DNA of 13,811 bases. Origin: an uncultured archaeon (GTDB taxonomy: Archaea; Micrarchaeota; Micrarchaeia; Micrarchaeales; CABMGC01). This document shows, in pieces, positions 1 to 6,229 of this stretch. Numbering within the stretch: position 1 is the stretch's first letter; each line of letters opens with the position of its first letter. Under the pieces are notes generated by a model that saw only the letters and a list, made by a program, of their open reading frames with translations, had not been told where the DNA came from and ran no database searches. The stretch spans positions 1 to 13,811 of the forward strand of contig CABMGC010000062.1 of assembly GCA_902385515.1 (NCBI GenBank), written 5' to 3'. A program made the position numbers and the translations under genes.

Positions 1-1
1 C

Positions 2-1192
2 ACTGGGATGATGCAGGTGACCGTGCTTAAGGAGAAGGCGACCCCCGAGATGATGCAGGTCGTGGACGGGCTTGTTCCTAACGACTTCGTCGTCGTCGAG
101 GGCCATGTGCCGCCGGAAGTCAGGTCGAAGTCGGGCGCTGAGATCCTTCCGACGAAGATAGAGCTTGTCGGGAAGTCGCTGCCCACGTCCCCCATAGACA
201 CGGAGGGGCACATAGAGAGCATGCTTGACAAGAGGCTCGACTGGAGGGCGCTCGACCTTAGGAACCCGAGCCACTTCGCGATATTTAGGATACAGTCGAA
301 GCTTTTGGAAGGGATGCAGAGGTACTTCTACTCGCGCGGCTTCCTTGAGGTGTTCACCCCGAGCCTCATGGGCGTGAGCTCGGAGGGGGGATCGGAGGTG
401 TTCTCGCTGCGGCACTTCGGCAAGACCGCCTATCTAAGGCAGGACCCGCAGCTTCACAGGCAGCTTCTGATGCTGGCGGGCTTCGAGAAGATCTACGAGA
501 TCGGGCCGAGCTGGAGGGCCGAGCTCAGCCACACACCGAGGCACCTAACGGAACACAGGACGTGCGCGTGCGAGATGTCCTTTATAAGCGACGAGTACGA
601 CATAATCCGGCTTGAAGAGGGCCTTGTCGTGAGCGCCCTAAGGCAGGTCGTGGACGACTGCCAGAGCGACCTTGAGCTGCTGAACGTAAAGCTTGAGGTG
701 CCGAAGACGCCGTTTCCTGTTTTGGAATTTCCGGGGATATACGACGTGCTAAAAGAGGTGGGCGTGGACGTGCCCTGCGGCCAGGACTACAGCAGGGAAG
801 CAGAGGCCGCCCTTGGCAAGTACGTCAAGGAGAAGTACGGAAGCGACTTCTTCTTCGCGAACAAGTTCCCGTTCGCCGTCAAGCCGTTCTACGTCATGAA
901 GGACGAGGAAAACCCCGAGTGGGCGAGGAGCGTCGACCTTGTGTACAAGGGCATAGAGCTCAGCAGCGGAGGACAGAGAGAGCACAGGTACGAGAAGATA
1001 ATTGCGCAGGCGAAGGAGAAGGGCCTGGACCCGGAGAACCTGAAGTGGTTCACCGAGTTCTTCAGGTACGGTGCGCCGCCGCACGGGGGCCTCAGCATGG
1101 GTATCGAGAGGCTTACGATGCAGCTGCTCAATTTGTCCAACGTGCGGGAGGCCGCGCTGTTCCCGAGGTCGCCGGAAAGGCTAGTGCCGTGA
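2..1192 (+). CDS. aspS: Aspartyl-tRNA synthetase, archaeal type (5' end outside window)
   Basis: Class II aminoacyl-tRNA synthetase that charges tRNA-Asp in the cytoplasm. The frame is open through the left edge. By recalled alignment with Thermococcus AspRS, about 45 N-terminal residues (first part of the OB-fold anticodon domain) are missing, so the ATG at 8 is internal. Visible: the OB-fold remainder ending in GAEILP (about 137-151); motif 2 WRAE...TPRHLTEH near 511-560; the Asp-binding SSGGQREHR near 961-990; and motif 3 GLSMGIERL near 1088-1115, closing with the typical FPRSPERLVP. Length and order match the archaeal/eukaryotic AspRS branch, not the longer bacterial form. After the motif 2 histidine the sequence reads TCACEM, where relatives usually have an acidic residue two positions before E-M. 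Lys at codon 128-130 aligns with the residue tied to tRNA-Asp discrimination. The call is very secure; the discrimination type is not. Confidence 0.96.
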   Translation, partial: TGMMQVTVLKEKATPEMMQVVDGLVPNDFVVVEGHVPPEVRSKSGAEILPTKIELVGKSLPTSPIDTEGHIESMLDKRLDWRALDLRNPSHFAIFRIQSKLLEGMQRYFYSRGFLEVFTPSLMGVSSEGGSEVFSLRHFGKTAYLRQDPQLHRQLLMLAGFEKIYEIGPSWRAELSHTPRHLTEHRTCACEMSFISDEYDIIRLEEGLVVSALRQVVDDCQSDLELLNVKLEVPKTPFPVLEFPGIYDVLKEVGVDVPCGQDYSREAEAALGKYVKEKYGSDFFFANKFPFAVKPFYVMKDEENPEWARSVDLVYKGIELSSGGQREHRYEKIIAQAKEKGLDPENLKWFTEFFRYGAPPHGGLSMGIERLTMQLLNLSNVREAALFPRSPERLVP

Positions 1193-1294
1193 TCAGCACT
1201 CCGCCGCGCGCCGGCCTGTCGAGGGCTCCCATACTCGTTTGCGAGCAAAAAGTTTGTAAATCTGCCCTGCCCAGACGTATCAGAGCATGCCCGA

Positions 1295-1303
1295 CTTAAA
1301 AAT
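1295..1303 (+). promoter_or_regulatory. TATA box for the transglutaminase-like gene
   Basis: An AT-rich cttaaaaat element with its centre near 1299 predicts transcription start near 1325. That gives a leader of about 16 nt before the ATG at 1341 and argues against an upstream ATG at 1287, which would precede the transcript start. Prediction from archaeal promoter spacing only. Confidence 0.45.
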
Positions 1304-1340
1304 GCTTTTGAAGTTCAACTTCCTGCATTTAGGCATAATT

Positions 1341-1865
1341 ATGGGCTACTGGGACTACATAGTGGTTAATCCGAAGTTGTCCGTCGCCTCCCTGCCGACG
1401 CTTGTCACCCCCGACGACGAATCGGTGCAGTCCAAGGTCAAGAACATAAAGCAGATGTTCTCATTCTACAACTACGAGGAGGATTTCCCCAGCGCTTCAA
1501 AGGAGGCGCTCTCATACGTCAAAAAGAACATAGCTCCTGTGAGCCTGCCGATACAGTTCTGGCTGCGGCCGGGCCAGACGCTGAACCTAGAGGCCGGCGA
1601 CGAGTTCGACAAGGCGGCGCTGCTGTGCAGCCTTTTCATAGGGCTTGGAAACGTGTCCAGCAAGATAATAACTCTCGTAAGGGGCAGCGAGAAAAAGCTG
1701 GCCGTCTACTGCGAGCACAACGGAGCGGTGACGCTTTTCGACATAGAAAGCGGGATAAGCGAATTCAAGACGAGGGATGAGATGCTAAGAAAGCTAGGCA
1801 TAGGAACCGACGTGTCGGTGGACGCCTACGAGTTCAACGACAGGATGTACAACGACCTGACCTAG
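1341..1865 (+). CDS. Transglutaminase-like fold protein, catalytic Cys apparently absent
   Basis: A 174-aa soluble protein without signal peptide. An upstream ATG at 1287 would add 18 hydrophobic, unconserved-looking residues. I prefer 1341 because the TATA box at 1295-1303 lies between the two. Residues 70-100 match the core helix pattern of transglutaminase-like proteins (w.rPgqTL...GDxxDKAaLLxSLfxgLG), and CEHNGAVTLFD (residues 124-134) fits the His strand followed by the Asp. Where relatives have GDC at the helix start, this protein has GDE-F-D, so the nucleophile of the Cys-His-Asp triad seems missing; C96 lies one to two turns further along the helix. It may be a non-catalytic fold member used for binding. 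It converges on the radical SAM gene with only 2 bp between stop codons. Fold assignment is by pattern recognition; the substrate is unknown. Confidence 0.6.
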   Translation: MGYWDYIVVNPKLSVASLPTLVTPDDESVQSKVKNIKQMFSFYNYEEDFPSASKEALSYVKKNIAPVSLPIQFWLRPGQTLNLEAGDEFDKAALLCSLFIGLGNVSSKIITLVRGSEKKLAVYCEHNGAVTLFDIESGISEFKTRDEMLRKLGIGTDVSVDAYEFNDRMYNDLT

Positions 1866-1867
1866 TC

Positions 1868-2377
1868 TCATCTTATGAGGCGTTCAAGCTCTGCCCTAAG
1901 GGAAGTCAGGTGCGCGTTCATCTTGTCTCCTTCCAGGCTCCTGACGTGGTCCGTGACTATTTGTTCGAGCGCATTCTCCGCGGTCACGACCCCTATCTTC
2001 TTGCCCAGCACAGAGTCCGAAAGGTGGACGCCTCCGTCGGGGTTTATGAATACAGTCGCGCTCCCGTTGATCAAATCCTGCATCGACGAGATTTCCACGC
2101 CGATCTGCTTTATCTGAACCTCGGTCTTCTGCTCCTCCGTCAGGCCCTTCCTGAATGTGCCGTCGTTCTTCACCCGCCTGCTTATGGGCTTTATGCTCAG
2201 GTTCAAAGGATCGACCTTGCAGTAGTGCCTGGTTTTTTCATTCGGGAGTCCGACCTTCTCGGCAATTTTTTCAGTGTAGCCGCTTTTTCTCTGCTCTTCC
2301 GTAAGCGCGGCCCTGAAGTAGTGCCTTACCTCGTAGAATTCCGCAGCCTCGTCGCTTTCTTGGCCAAATCGTCCCAC
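1868..2377 (-). CDS. C-terminal half of a radical SAM protein (frameshifted downstream fragment)
   Basis: This reading frame continues the radical SAM protein whose N-terminal half lies at 2326-2940. It opens with a GTG at 2377 only because the frames overlap; true homology should begin near the DEAAEFYEVRHYF segment (about 2353 downwards). It holds a probable C-terminal accessory region: helical TEEQRKSGYTEK, one Cys in RHYCKVDP, a KPISRRVKNDG stretch, and VFINPDGGVHLSD, which resembles the 'hxPdGxhxxC/S' strand seen at the end of SPASM-type radical SAM enzymes, but without a cysteine cluster. No independent ribosome-binding site or promoter is visible, so I treat it as part of one broken or mis-sequenced gene of about 357 codons. 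Confidence 0.6.
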   Translation of the reverse strand: MGRFGQESDEAAEFYEVRHYFRAALTEEQRKSGYTEKIAEKVGLPNEKTRHYCKVDPLNLSIKPISRRVKNDGTFRKGLTEEQKTEVQIKQIGVEISSMQDLINGSATVFINPDGGVHLSDSVLGKKIGVVTAENALEQIVTDHVRSLEGDKMNAHLTSLRAELERLIR

Positions 2378-2940
2378 AGGCCGATCCTTCCCCCTTCTTC
2401 CAGCGTCCCGTACGCGTGATTGTCGTCTATGGACGCCGCGATGCAGAGCCTTACGCCGCTGCCGCCAACCGCGTTCTTCACGGAAAAGATCCTCTTCTTC
2501 GCCTCGTCCGTGTCGGTGAACACCTCCATGTTCGTGTCCACTTCGATGAATCGGGGCTTTTTCTCGCTGTTGGCGATGACCCAGAGCAGCCTTTCATATT
2601 CAGGGTGCAGGAAAAATTCTCCGCCGGAAAGGGCGACTGACAGGTTCTTGTGGAACCCAGAGGTTATGGATGCCACTATCCGCTCGTCGAACTTCAGGTC
2701 CCCTCCGTTGTTTACGACGGCCAGAAAGCCTTCGTCCCTGTGTTTCGGGTTTATGAAGCAGTTCGGGCAATCCTTCTGGCACTTCTGCGTGACAAGTATC
2801 ACCGCCGAAGCGACCCTTTCCATTGGCCTCTTGCCGTCTTCGGAGAACTGCAGCTTCTCGGGAATTGCGTTGATGTCTAGATTAGTCTCTCTGAGAATGG
2901 TCTTTGCGTTTCCCCCTCCTAGAATTCTTTTGTCTGCCAT
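2326..2940 (-). CDS. Radical SAM domain protein, N-terminal half (interrupted by a frameshift)
   Basis: The protein reads well to about residue 195. C54-x3-C58-x2-C61 is the [4Fe-4S] cluster motif that binds S-adenosylmethionine, and SGGE at residues 105-108 is the SAM-binding GGE motif. Residues 130-170 (RFIEVDTNME... VRLCIAASIDD) fit later strands of the partial TIM barrel. After DDLAKK the frame runs into nine unconvincing residues and stops (TAA 2326-2328), while the -1 frame continues as DEAAEFYEV... to 1868. The break lies at about 2350-2362, next to a short T/C run on the plus strand. The start is the ATG at 2938-2940. The reaction cannot be named; no flanking gene identifies a pathway. 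Either a real indel or an assembly error. Confidence 0.75.
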   Translation of the reverse strand: MADKRILGGGNAKTILRETNLDINAIPEKLQFSEDGKRPMERVASAVILVTQKCQKDCPNCFINPKHRDEGFLAVVNNGGDLKFDERIVASITSGFHKNLSVALSGGEFFLHPEYERLLWVIANSEKKPRFIEVDTNMEVFTDTDEAKKRIFSVKNAVGGSGVRLCIAASIDDNHAYGTLEEGGRIGLWDDLAKKATRLRNSTR

Positions 2941-2979
2941 TGCGCTCGCCTTTATCCCTCATCCTGATTGGTCAGCCCA

Positions 2980-2996
2980 TGGGAATTTTGTTCCCA
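2980..2996. repeat. Small inverted repeat upstream of the radical SAM gene
   Basis: Arms tgggaa (2980-2985) and ttccca (2991-2996) are perfectly complementary around a 5-nt loop. On the minus strand this hairpin would lie about 40 nt before the radical SAM start codon. It is short and could be chance, but it sits beside the larger structured element. Confidence 0.4.
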
Positions 2997-3006
2997 GAGG
3001 ATTCCG

Positions 3007-3107
3007 TTAAAATTGAAGAGGTGCGCAAAAGGATGGGATATTAGGAGTGGGCTTGTTAAGAAAACAAGCTTGCGCACCTCGTCCGCATGATACATTCCGT
3101 GCCATGC
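3007..3107 (-). ncRNA. Candidate structured leader or small RNA with long hairpin
   Basis: An 11-bp perfect stem pairs gaggtgcgcaa (3018-3028) with ttgcgcacctc (3070-3080). Inside it, gcttgtt (3051-3057) pairs with aacaagc (3063-3069) around a 5-nt loop, stacked directly against the outer arm. The remaining 22 nt (3029-3050) stay unpaired; in the minus-strand RNA these are C/U-rich. A further GCATG/CATGC pair flanks it at 3085-3089/3103-3107. A good TATA box at 3129-3137 predicts a minus-strand start near 3107, and the minus-strand hairpin is followed by a U-rich run (ttcaatttta). It could be a free small RNA of about 100 nt or the 5' leader of the radical SAM gene. I matched it to no known RNA family; strand is inferred. 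Confidence 0.4.
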
Positions 3108-3128
3108 TTAATGTGTTTATGGCGTTGG

Positions 3129-3137
3129 TTATATAAA
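3129..3137 (-). promoter_or_regulatory. TATA box in the divergent intergenic region
   Basis: The ttatataaa core is close to the archaeal box A consensus and reads nearly the same on both strands. On the minus strand it predicts a start near 3107, just before the hairpin element. On the plus strand it predicts a start near 3159, giving the Lrp-type gene a leader of about 58 nt. Confidence 0.5.
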
Positions 3138-3190
3138 TACTTGTTGGAATAATATTTCATATCTGATCAACTTTCATCAATAATAACGCA

Positions 3191-3199
3191 AATATATTA
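3191..3199 (+). promoter_or_regulatory. Possible proximal TATA box of the Lrp-type regulator
   Basis: An aatatatta element is centred about 22 bp before the ATG at 3217, which would give a leaderless transcript starting at that codon. It competes with the element at 3129-3137, and the surrounding region is generally AT-rich. Confidence 0.4.
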
Positions 3200-3216
3200 C
3201 AATTTTGAGATTTATT

Positions 3217-4236
3217 ATGCCAGCGAACAAGAAAACCCAGGAATACGTGAAGAACGAGCTGCCCTACAAGCTACTCATGAGCGTGTACCACGACTCCAGG
3301 GCCTCGCTGCGAGAGATCGGCAAGGAGCTGGACATATCCTATCACGTCATCAGCTCGTCGCTAAGAGAGCTTGAGGAGCGCTACGAGCTGATCTACACCC
3401 TAGATTTGGACGAGACGAAGCTAGGGTTCACCGAGGGAATACTGATCACCATAAAGTTCGGGATAAAGCCGAGCACCGACTTCATAAAGGAGAAGATAAA
3501 GAAGGACTTCTTCATCCAGAGCGCGTACCTCGCCGAGGGCGACTTCGACCTCCTCCTCTACATCGTCGGCGTGGACACCGCAGATTTCCAGCAGTGGCAA
3601 TGGCAGTTCAGGGTGAGCCTAAGCAAGTACAAGCCGACGCTCAAGCTCGCGAACGTGAGCTCGCAGACTCTGGGATTCTTCCCACTCAGGAGCGATTTGA
3701 TAAAGGAGACTACGCTGCTCTCGAAAAGCGAGAAGGCCGTGCTTGTGATGCTCAACGACAACTCGAGGGTGAAGCTTCGCGACATCGTAATGAAGCTGAA
3801 GATAACGCCGGACAGGGTCGTCTACATAATAAAGAAGCTGAAGAAGATGGGCATAATCAAGCGATTCACGGCCCTGGTGCAGAATCCCAGCAAGAGAATA
3901 TTCTACGCGTACTGCGTGTCGCTGATTCCGGTCGAGGAGCACTCCAAGCTGATAATAGACATGGCCCACGCGATGCTCAAGGAGGACCTCCGCGAGACCG
4001 TCAACGACTATGCGATAGTGGCGAACACGAACGGCGGGTACGACGCGTTTTACCTCTGCGCGTTCAAGAACGGGGAGGACCTGTCAAAGAGGGGCCCGGA
4101 GATGCTGAGGACGGCGTGGATGGCCGAGGACCCGAAGATAGACCGCGCCGTGCTTACGGACATAATAGTGGGCAAGTGGCCGTTCCACCTTGAGGAATAC
4201 AAACAGTACAAGGCCGAGATAGCCCACTCAAAGTGA
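3217..4236 (+). CDS. Two-module Lrp/AsnC-type transcriptional regulator
   Basis: A 339-aa DNA-binding protein with two copies of a winged-helix plus RAM-like unit. The first helix-turn-helix is at residues about 15-60 (ASLREIGKELDISYHVISSSLRELEE pattern) with a following alpha/beta region. The second is at about 168-215 (VKLRDIVMKLKITPDRVVYIIKKLKKMGII pattern) with a second alpha/beta region. Usual Lrp proteins are about 150 aa with one module, so this is the duplicated form seen in some archaea. ATG 3217 is chosen; an in-frame TTG at 3205 would add four residues and lies very near the proximal TATA box. It is divergent from the radical SAM gene across a 276-bp region with structured and AT-rich sequence, where it could bind. 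Target genes and any amino-acid ligand are unknown. It overlaps the convergent small ORF by 9 bp. Confidence 0.8.
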   Translation: MPANKKTQEYVKNELPYKLLMSVYHDSRASLREIGKELDISYHVISSSLRELEERYELIYTLDLDETKLGFTEGILITIKFGIKPSTDFIKEKIKKDFFIQSAYLAEGDFDLLLYIVGVDTADFQQWQWQFRVSLSKYKPTLKLANVSSQTLGFFPLRSDLIKETTLLSKSEKAVLVMLNDNSRVKLRDIVMKLKITPDRVVYIIKKLKKMGIIKRFTALVQNPSKRIFYAYCVSLIPVEEHSKLIIDMAHAMLKEDLRETVNDYAIVANTNGGYDAFYLCAFKNGEDLSKRGPEMLRTAWMAEDPKIDRAVLTDIIVGKWPFHLEEYKQYKAEIAHSK

Positions 4237-4410
4237 GCAGAGCCTGTCAAGCAGGCTCCTTCGCGCGGGAACCCTGCCCTGGTAGTCGTCTTTCAGGAGA
4301 GTCTTGCCGCCTTTCGTGAGCACCAGCCGAGGGCACTGGCCCTGCCCGTTCGGGGACATCACCAATATTGTCTTCGACCTCGCTGTTTTTGGCTTTCCTG
4401 AAAAACACAT
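4228..4410 (-). CDS. Small hypothetical protein (60 aa)
   Basis: Reads from ATG 4410 to TGA 4228 with mostly G/C third positions like its neighbours. The TTG at 4437, an alternative in-frame start, lies upstream of the transcription start predicted from the TATA-like element at 4442-4451, so ATG 4410 with a leader of about 10 nt is preferred. The product is basic, with two N-terminal Lys/Arg-rich turns, a hydrophobic strand (KTILVMS) and a second one (RLVLTKGGKTLL), plus three cysteines (C2, C28, C58) not arranged as a zinc knuckle. Its end overlaps the convergent Lrp-type gene by 9 bp. I recognise no family. Support is promoter, codon use and open frame only. Confidence 0.5.
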   Translation of the reverse strand: MCFSGKPKTARSKTILVMSPNGQGQCPRLVLTKGGKTLLKDDYQGRVPARRSLLDRLCSL

Positions 4411-4441
4411 GGAATCTTGCTTTAAAATAAGTATCAAAAAC

Positions 4442-4451
4442 TTAAAAATAT
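4442..4451 (-). promoter_or_regulatory. TATA-like element for the 60-aa ORF
   Basis: On the minus strand it reads tatttttaag. A start about 26 nt downstream falls near 4420, ten bases before the ATG at 4410. Confidence 0.4.
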
Positions 4452-4483
4452 TTCCGTTTCGGGATTTTATGCGGATACCAAGC

Positions 4484-4639
4484 TTATGCCGCTCCAGCCG
4501 AAGCGGGCGCCACCCTCTTGGCGGCGTTGCGCTTTTTCCTTAGCCTCGTCCTCGCTATCTTCTTGAGCCTGGAGACTGCCCTGGGCCTGTATCCTTTTCC
4601 GCTCTTCCTTTTCTTCTTGTATATAGTCTTCTGAACCAT
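4484..4639 (-). CDS. 51-aa highly basic protein downstream of fen1
   Basis: A short gene from ATG 4639 to TAA 4484. The first 43 residues contain about 20 Lys/Arg and a central SRLKKIARTRLRKKRNAAKR helix-like stretch; the tail is Ala-rich (APASAGAA). Such composition suggests an RNA- or DNA-binding protein, for example a ribosome-associated or chromatin peptide, but it does not match eL39, eL41 or eS30 as I remember them. A strong Shine-Dalgarno sequence AGGTGA (4649-4644) lies 4 nt before the ATG. This is the best ribosome-binding site in the window, and it supports translation as an internal gene of the MBF1-FEN1 transcript, 33 nt after the fen1 stop. No family assigned. Confidence 0.72.
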   Translation of the reverse strand: MVQKTIYKKKRKSGKGYRPRAVSRLKKIARTRLRKKRNAAKRVAPASAGAA

Positions 4640-4643
4640 AACT

Positions 4644-4649
4644 TCACCT
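4644..4649 (-). promoter_or_regulatory. Shine-Dalgarno site of the 51-aa basic protein
   Basis: AGGTGA on the minus strand matches the archaeal 16S anti-SD core, 4 nt before the ATG at 4639. It fixes the start of this short gene and suggests translation from an internal position in a polycistronic mRNA. Confidence 0.65.
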
Positions 4650-4672
4650 AATCAACATGATGTCGACGTGCG

Positions 4673-5722
4673 CTAAACCCAGGATCCTATGCCCTTCTGG
4701 CCCGCCTTCGACTTCAACGCCGCAAGCGTGTCGGCGAACTTCGCTACCCTGTCGTGCGCAAAACCGTGCTCGTCACACATGAATTTTGTCAACATGTCTT
4801 TATTTACCTTCATGTTATTATCGATATCCTTTTTCTTGACCTCAATGGTGTCCGGCTTCATGAAGACGTCCTCGACCTCGTACGGGTCGACGTCGAACTC
4901 CTTTCCGTACTTCTCTTTGACGTATCCGACGATATCGTCAAGGCTCTTCCTCTCCCGAACTATCTTGAGGGCAGTCTTCGGCCCCACGCCCTCGATGCCT
5001 TCGTTGAAGTCCGTGCCCATTAGCATGCCCAGCCACACCAGCTGCCTCCTGCTTATCCCGAGGCGGCCGAGGAGGTTCTTAAGTTCGATCCGCTCGGGGG
5101 TCACCTCGACGAAGGCGTTCCTTCTGGGCAGCTTCCGCCTCCCTGTTATGGTAAGGTTCCTTATCGAGACCTCGGATCCGAAGAGGAAGAGGTCGTAGTC
5201 CTGGCTGGCGCTCGCATACGCCAGCCCGTCGTTTGCCATGCGCGCAGCCTGGGCCTCTCCTTCGCTCGGCGCCTGCACGTGAGCCACGCCCATGTAGTTC
5301 AGAAGCTCCTTGCCGCTCTCGACTATCTCCTTGGTTATCCTGGTGCTGGCGACAGCGTGGGTCCTGGCCTCCTCAAGCATGCCCTTCTCAAGCGACTTGT
5401 TCCATTCCTTGAGCGCCTCGGCCCTCCTGCTGACTCTGGCCTCGATGGTCCTCCGCTTTAGAGCCGGCGGAATCCCGTCGAACACGTACACCGGCGTTAT
5501 CCTGTGCTCGAAAAAGTTTATCGTCCTGTAGAACAGCCCGGACAGGTGGCTGGTTATCCTGCCCTTCGAGTCCATAAGGGGCGTGCCGTCCGGCTGCCTT
5601 ATGATCGTTATGAACTGGTATATCGTGTTGTAAGCGTCGATCGCGACGGTCTTGCCCGCCAGGTCGTCAAGCGTTATCTTCTCCTTGACGTCCGCCACGA
5701 GGGGCCCGAGAGCTACCGCCAA
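4673..5722 (-). CDS. fen: Flap endonuclease 1 (FEN1/XPG family)
   Basis: Structure-specific 5' nuclease that removes flaps during Okazaki fragment processing and base excision repair. All seven metal-binding acids are visible with normal spacing: D29, D82, E154, E156, D175, D177 and D238, and the helix-two-turn-helix GTDFNEGIEGVGPKTALKI follows at 236-254. Length 349 aa is typical. The start is a TTG at 5722, chosen because it gives an N-terminus aligning with the family (M-x-V-x-L-G-x-L). The usual Gly2 is Ala. The C-terminus ends in QKGIGSWV, a PCNA-interacting box whose second aromatic position is Val and which terminates the protein without the common basic tail. The TTG follows directly after the TGA of the MBF1-like gene, in the same frame, so the two are translationally close and surely co-transcribed. 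Confidence 0.97.
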   Translation of the reverse strand: MAVALGPLVADVKEKITLDDLAGKTVAIDAYNTIYQFITIIRQPDGTPLMDSKGRITSHLSGLFYRTINFFEHRITPVYVFDGIPPALKRRTIEARVSRRAEALKEWNKSLEKGMLEEARTHAVASTRITKEIVESGKELLNYMGVAHVQAPSEGEAQAARMANDGLAYASASQDYDLFLFGSEVSIRNLTITGRRKLPRRNAFVEVTPERIELKNLLGRLGISRRQLVWLGMLMGTDFNEGIEGVGPKTALKIVRERKSLDDIVGYVKEKYGKEFDVDPYEVEDVFMKPDTIEVKKKDIDNNMKVNKDMLTKFMCDEHGFAHDRVAKFADTLAALKSKAGQKGIGSWV

Positions 5723-6208
5723 TCACTCGCCCGCCTTGGCATCCGACTTCTTGGTTGCCGCGTCCCACATGCTGATCGGCTCGTCCCGCTTGGGCGTTGG
5801 GACGGCCTTCTTGCCCTCACTCTTGACCGTGAGCTTTATCCCGAGCTCTTTTTCGAGCTTCGCCATCGCCCGCTCTCCCGGCGGAGACTTCCCCCTCTCG
5901 ACCCTTGCGAGCGAGCTCTCGGTCTCGTTGATCTTCTCAGCAAGCACCTTTAGGGGCATGCCGAGCCTCTCCCGCGCGGACCTTATGATCTCGCCGTAGT
6001 TTTCCACGATCTCGAACTCCTCCCTCGCTTCCTTCTGCTGGGCCGGCCTGGCGTTCGCATAGGCGCGCGTCTCGCGCTCCCTGCTGCTGAACTGGTGCAG
6101 GACGTCCTTTCCGCGCGCGCACTTGCCGCACGCGAGCATCACCGCCCCCTCCACTCTCACTTCATAAAGGTCGTCAGTGCTCCTACCGCAAATCTCGCAT
6201 TCCGACAT
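5723..6208 (-). CDS. MBF1-type factor: zinc ribbon plus XRE-family HTH
   Basis: Archaeal multiprotein-bridging-factor-1-like protein, 161 aa. Residues C4, C7, C27 and C30 form an N-terminal zinc ribbon. Residues about 40-65 are a charged linker. A Cro/C1-type helix-turn-helix spans about 68-126 (YGEIIRSARERLG... LAEKINETESSLARVERGK). A basic tail of about 35 residues ends MWDAATKKSDAKAGE. In archaea this family associates with the ribosome/translation and may have transcription roles. ATG 6208 is chosen over an upstream frame opening at 6289 because the extra 27 residues carry no family sequence and would overlap the divergent gene's start. The AT element at 6230-6239 is centred 26-27 bp upstream, so the transcript is nearly leaderless. 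First gene of the MBF1-FEN1-basic protein block. Confidence 0.9.
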   Translation of the reverse strand: MSECEICGRSTDDLYEVRVEGAVMLACGKCARGKDVLHQFSSRERETRAYANARPAQQKEAREEFEIVENYGEIIRSARERLGMPLKVLAEKINETESSLARVERGKSPPGERAMAKLEKELGIKLTVKSEGKKAVPTPKRDEPISMWDAATKKSDAKAGE

Positions 6209-6229
6209 GTTTGCCACCGCTGTGCAAGC

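Noticed and set aside
749..1299. Open frames on both strands overlapping the 3' half of aspS
   Set aside because: They are shadows of the G/C-rich synthetase codons, with no promoter or recognisable protein sequence.
1287..1340. N-terminal extension of the transglutaminase-like protein from ATG 1287
   Set aside because: The TATA box at 1295-1303 lies inside it and the added residues do not look like part of the fold or a proper signal peptide.
2350..2362. Programmed -1 frameshift in the radical SAM gene
   Set aside because: Zero-frame codons GCC AAG AAA GCG do not allow good tandem re-pairing after a -1 slip, and no stem-loop stands out just downstream; an indel is simpler.
2950..2985. C/D box small RNA, from CTGA and GATGA words on the minus strand
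   Set aside because: No proper C box lies at the expected distance and no terminal stem encloses the words.
3007..3107. tRNA or H/ACA RNA
   Set aside because: There is no cloverleaf or T-loop sequence, and the inner hairpin stacks on the outer stem with no two-sided pseudouridylation pocket.
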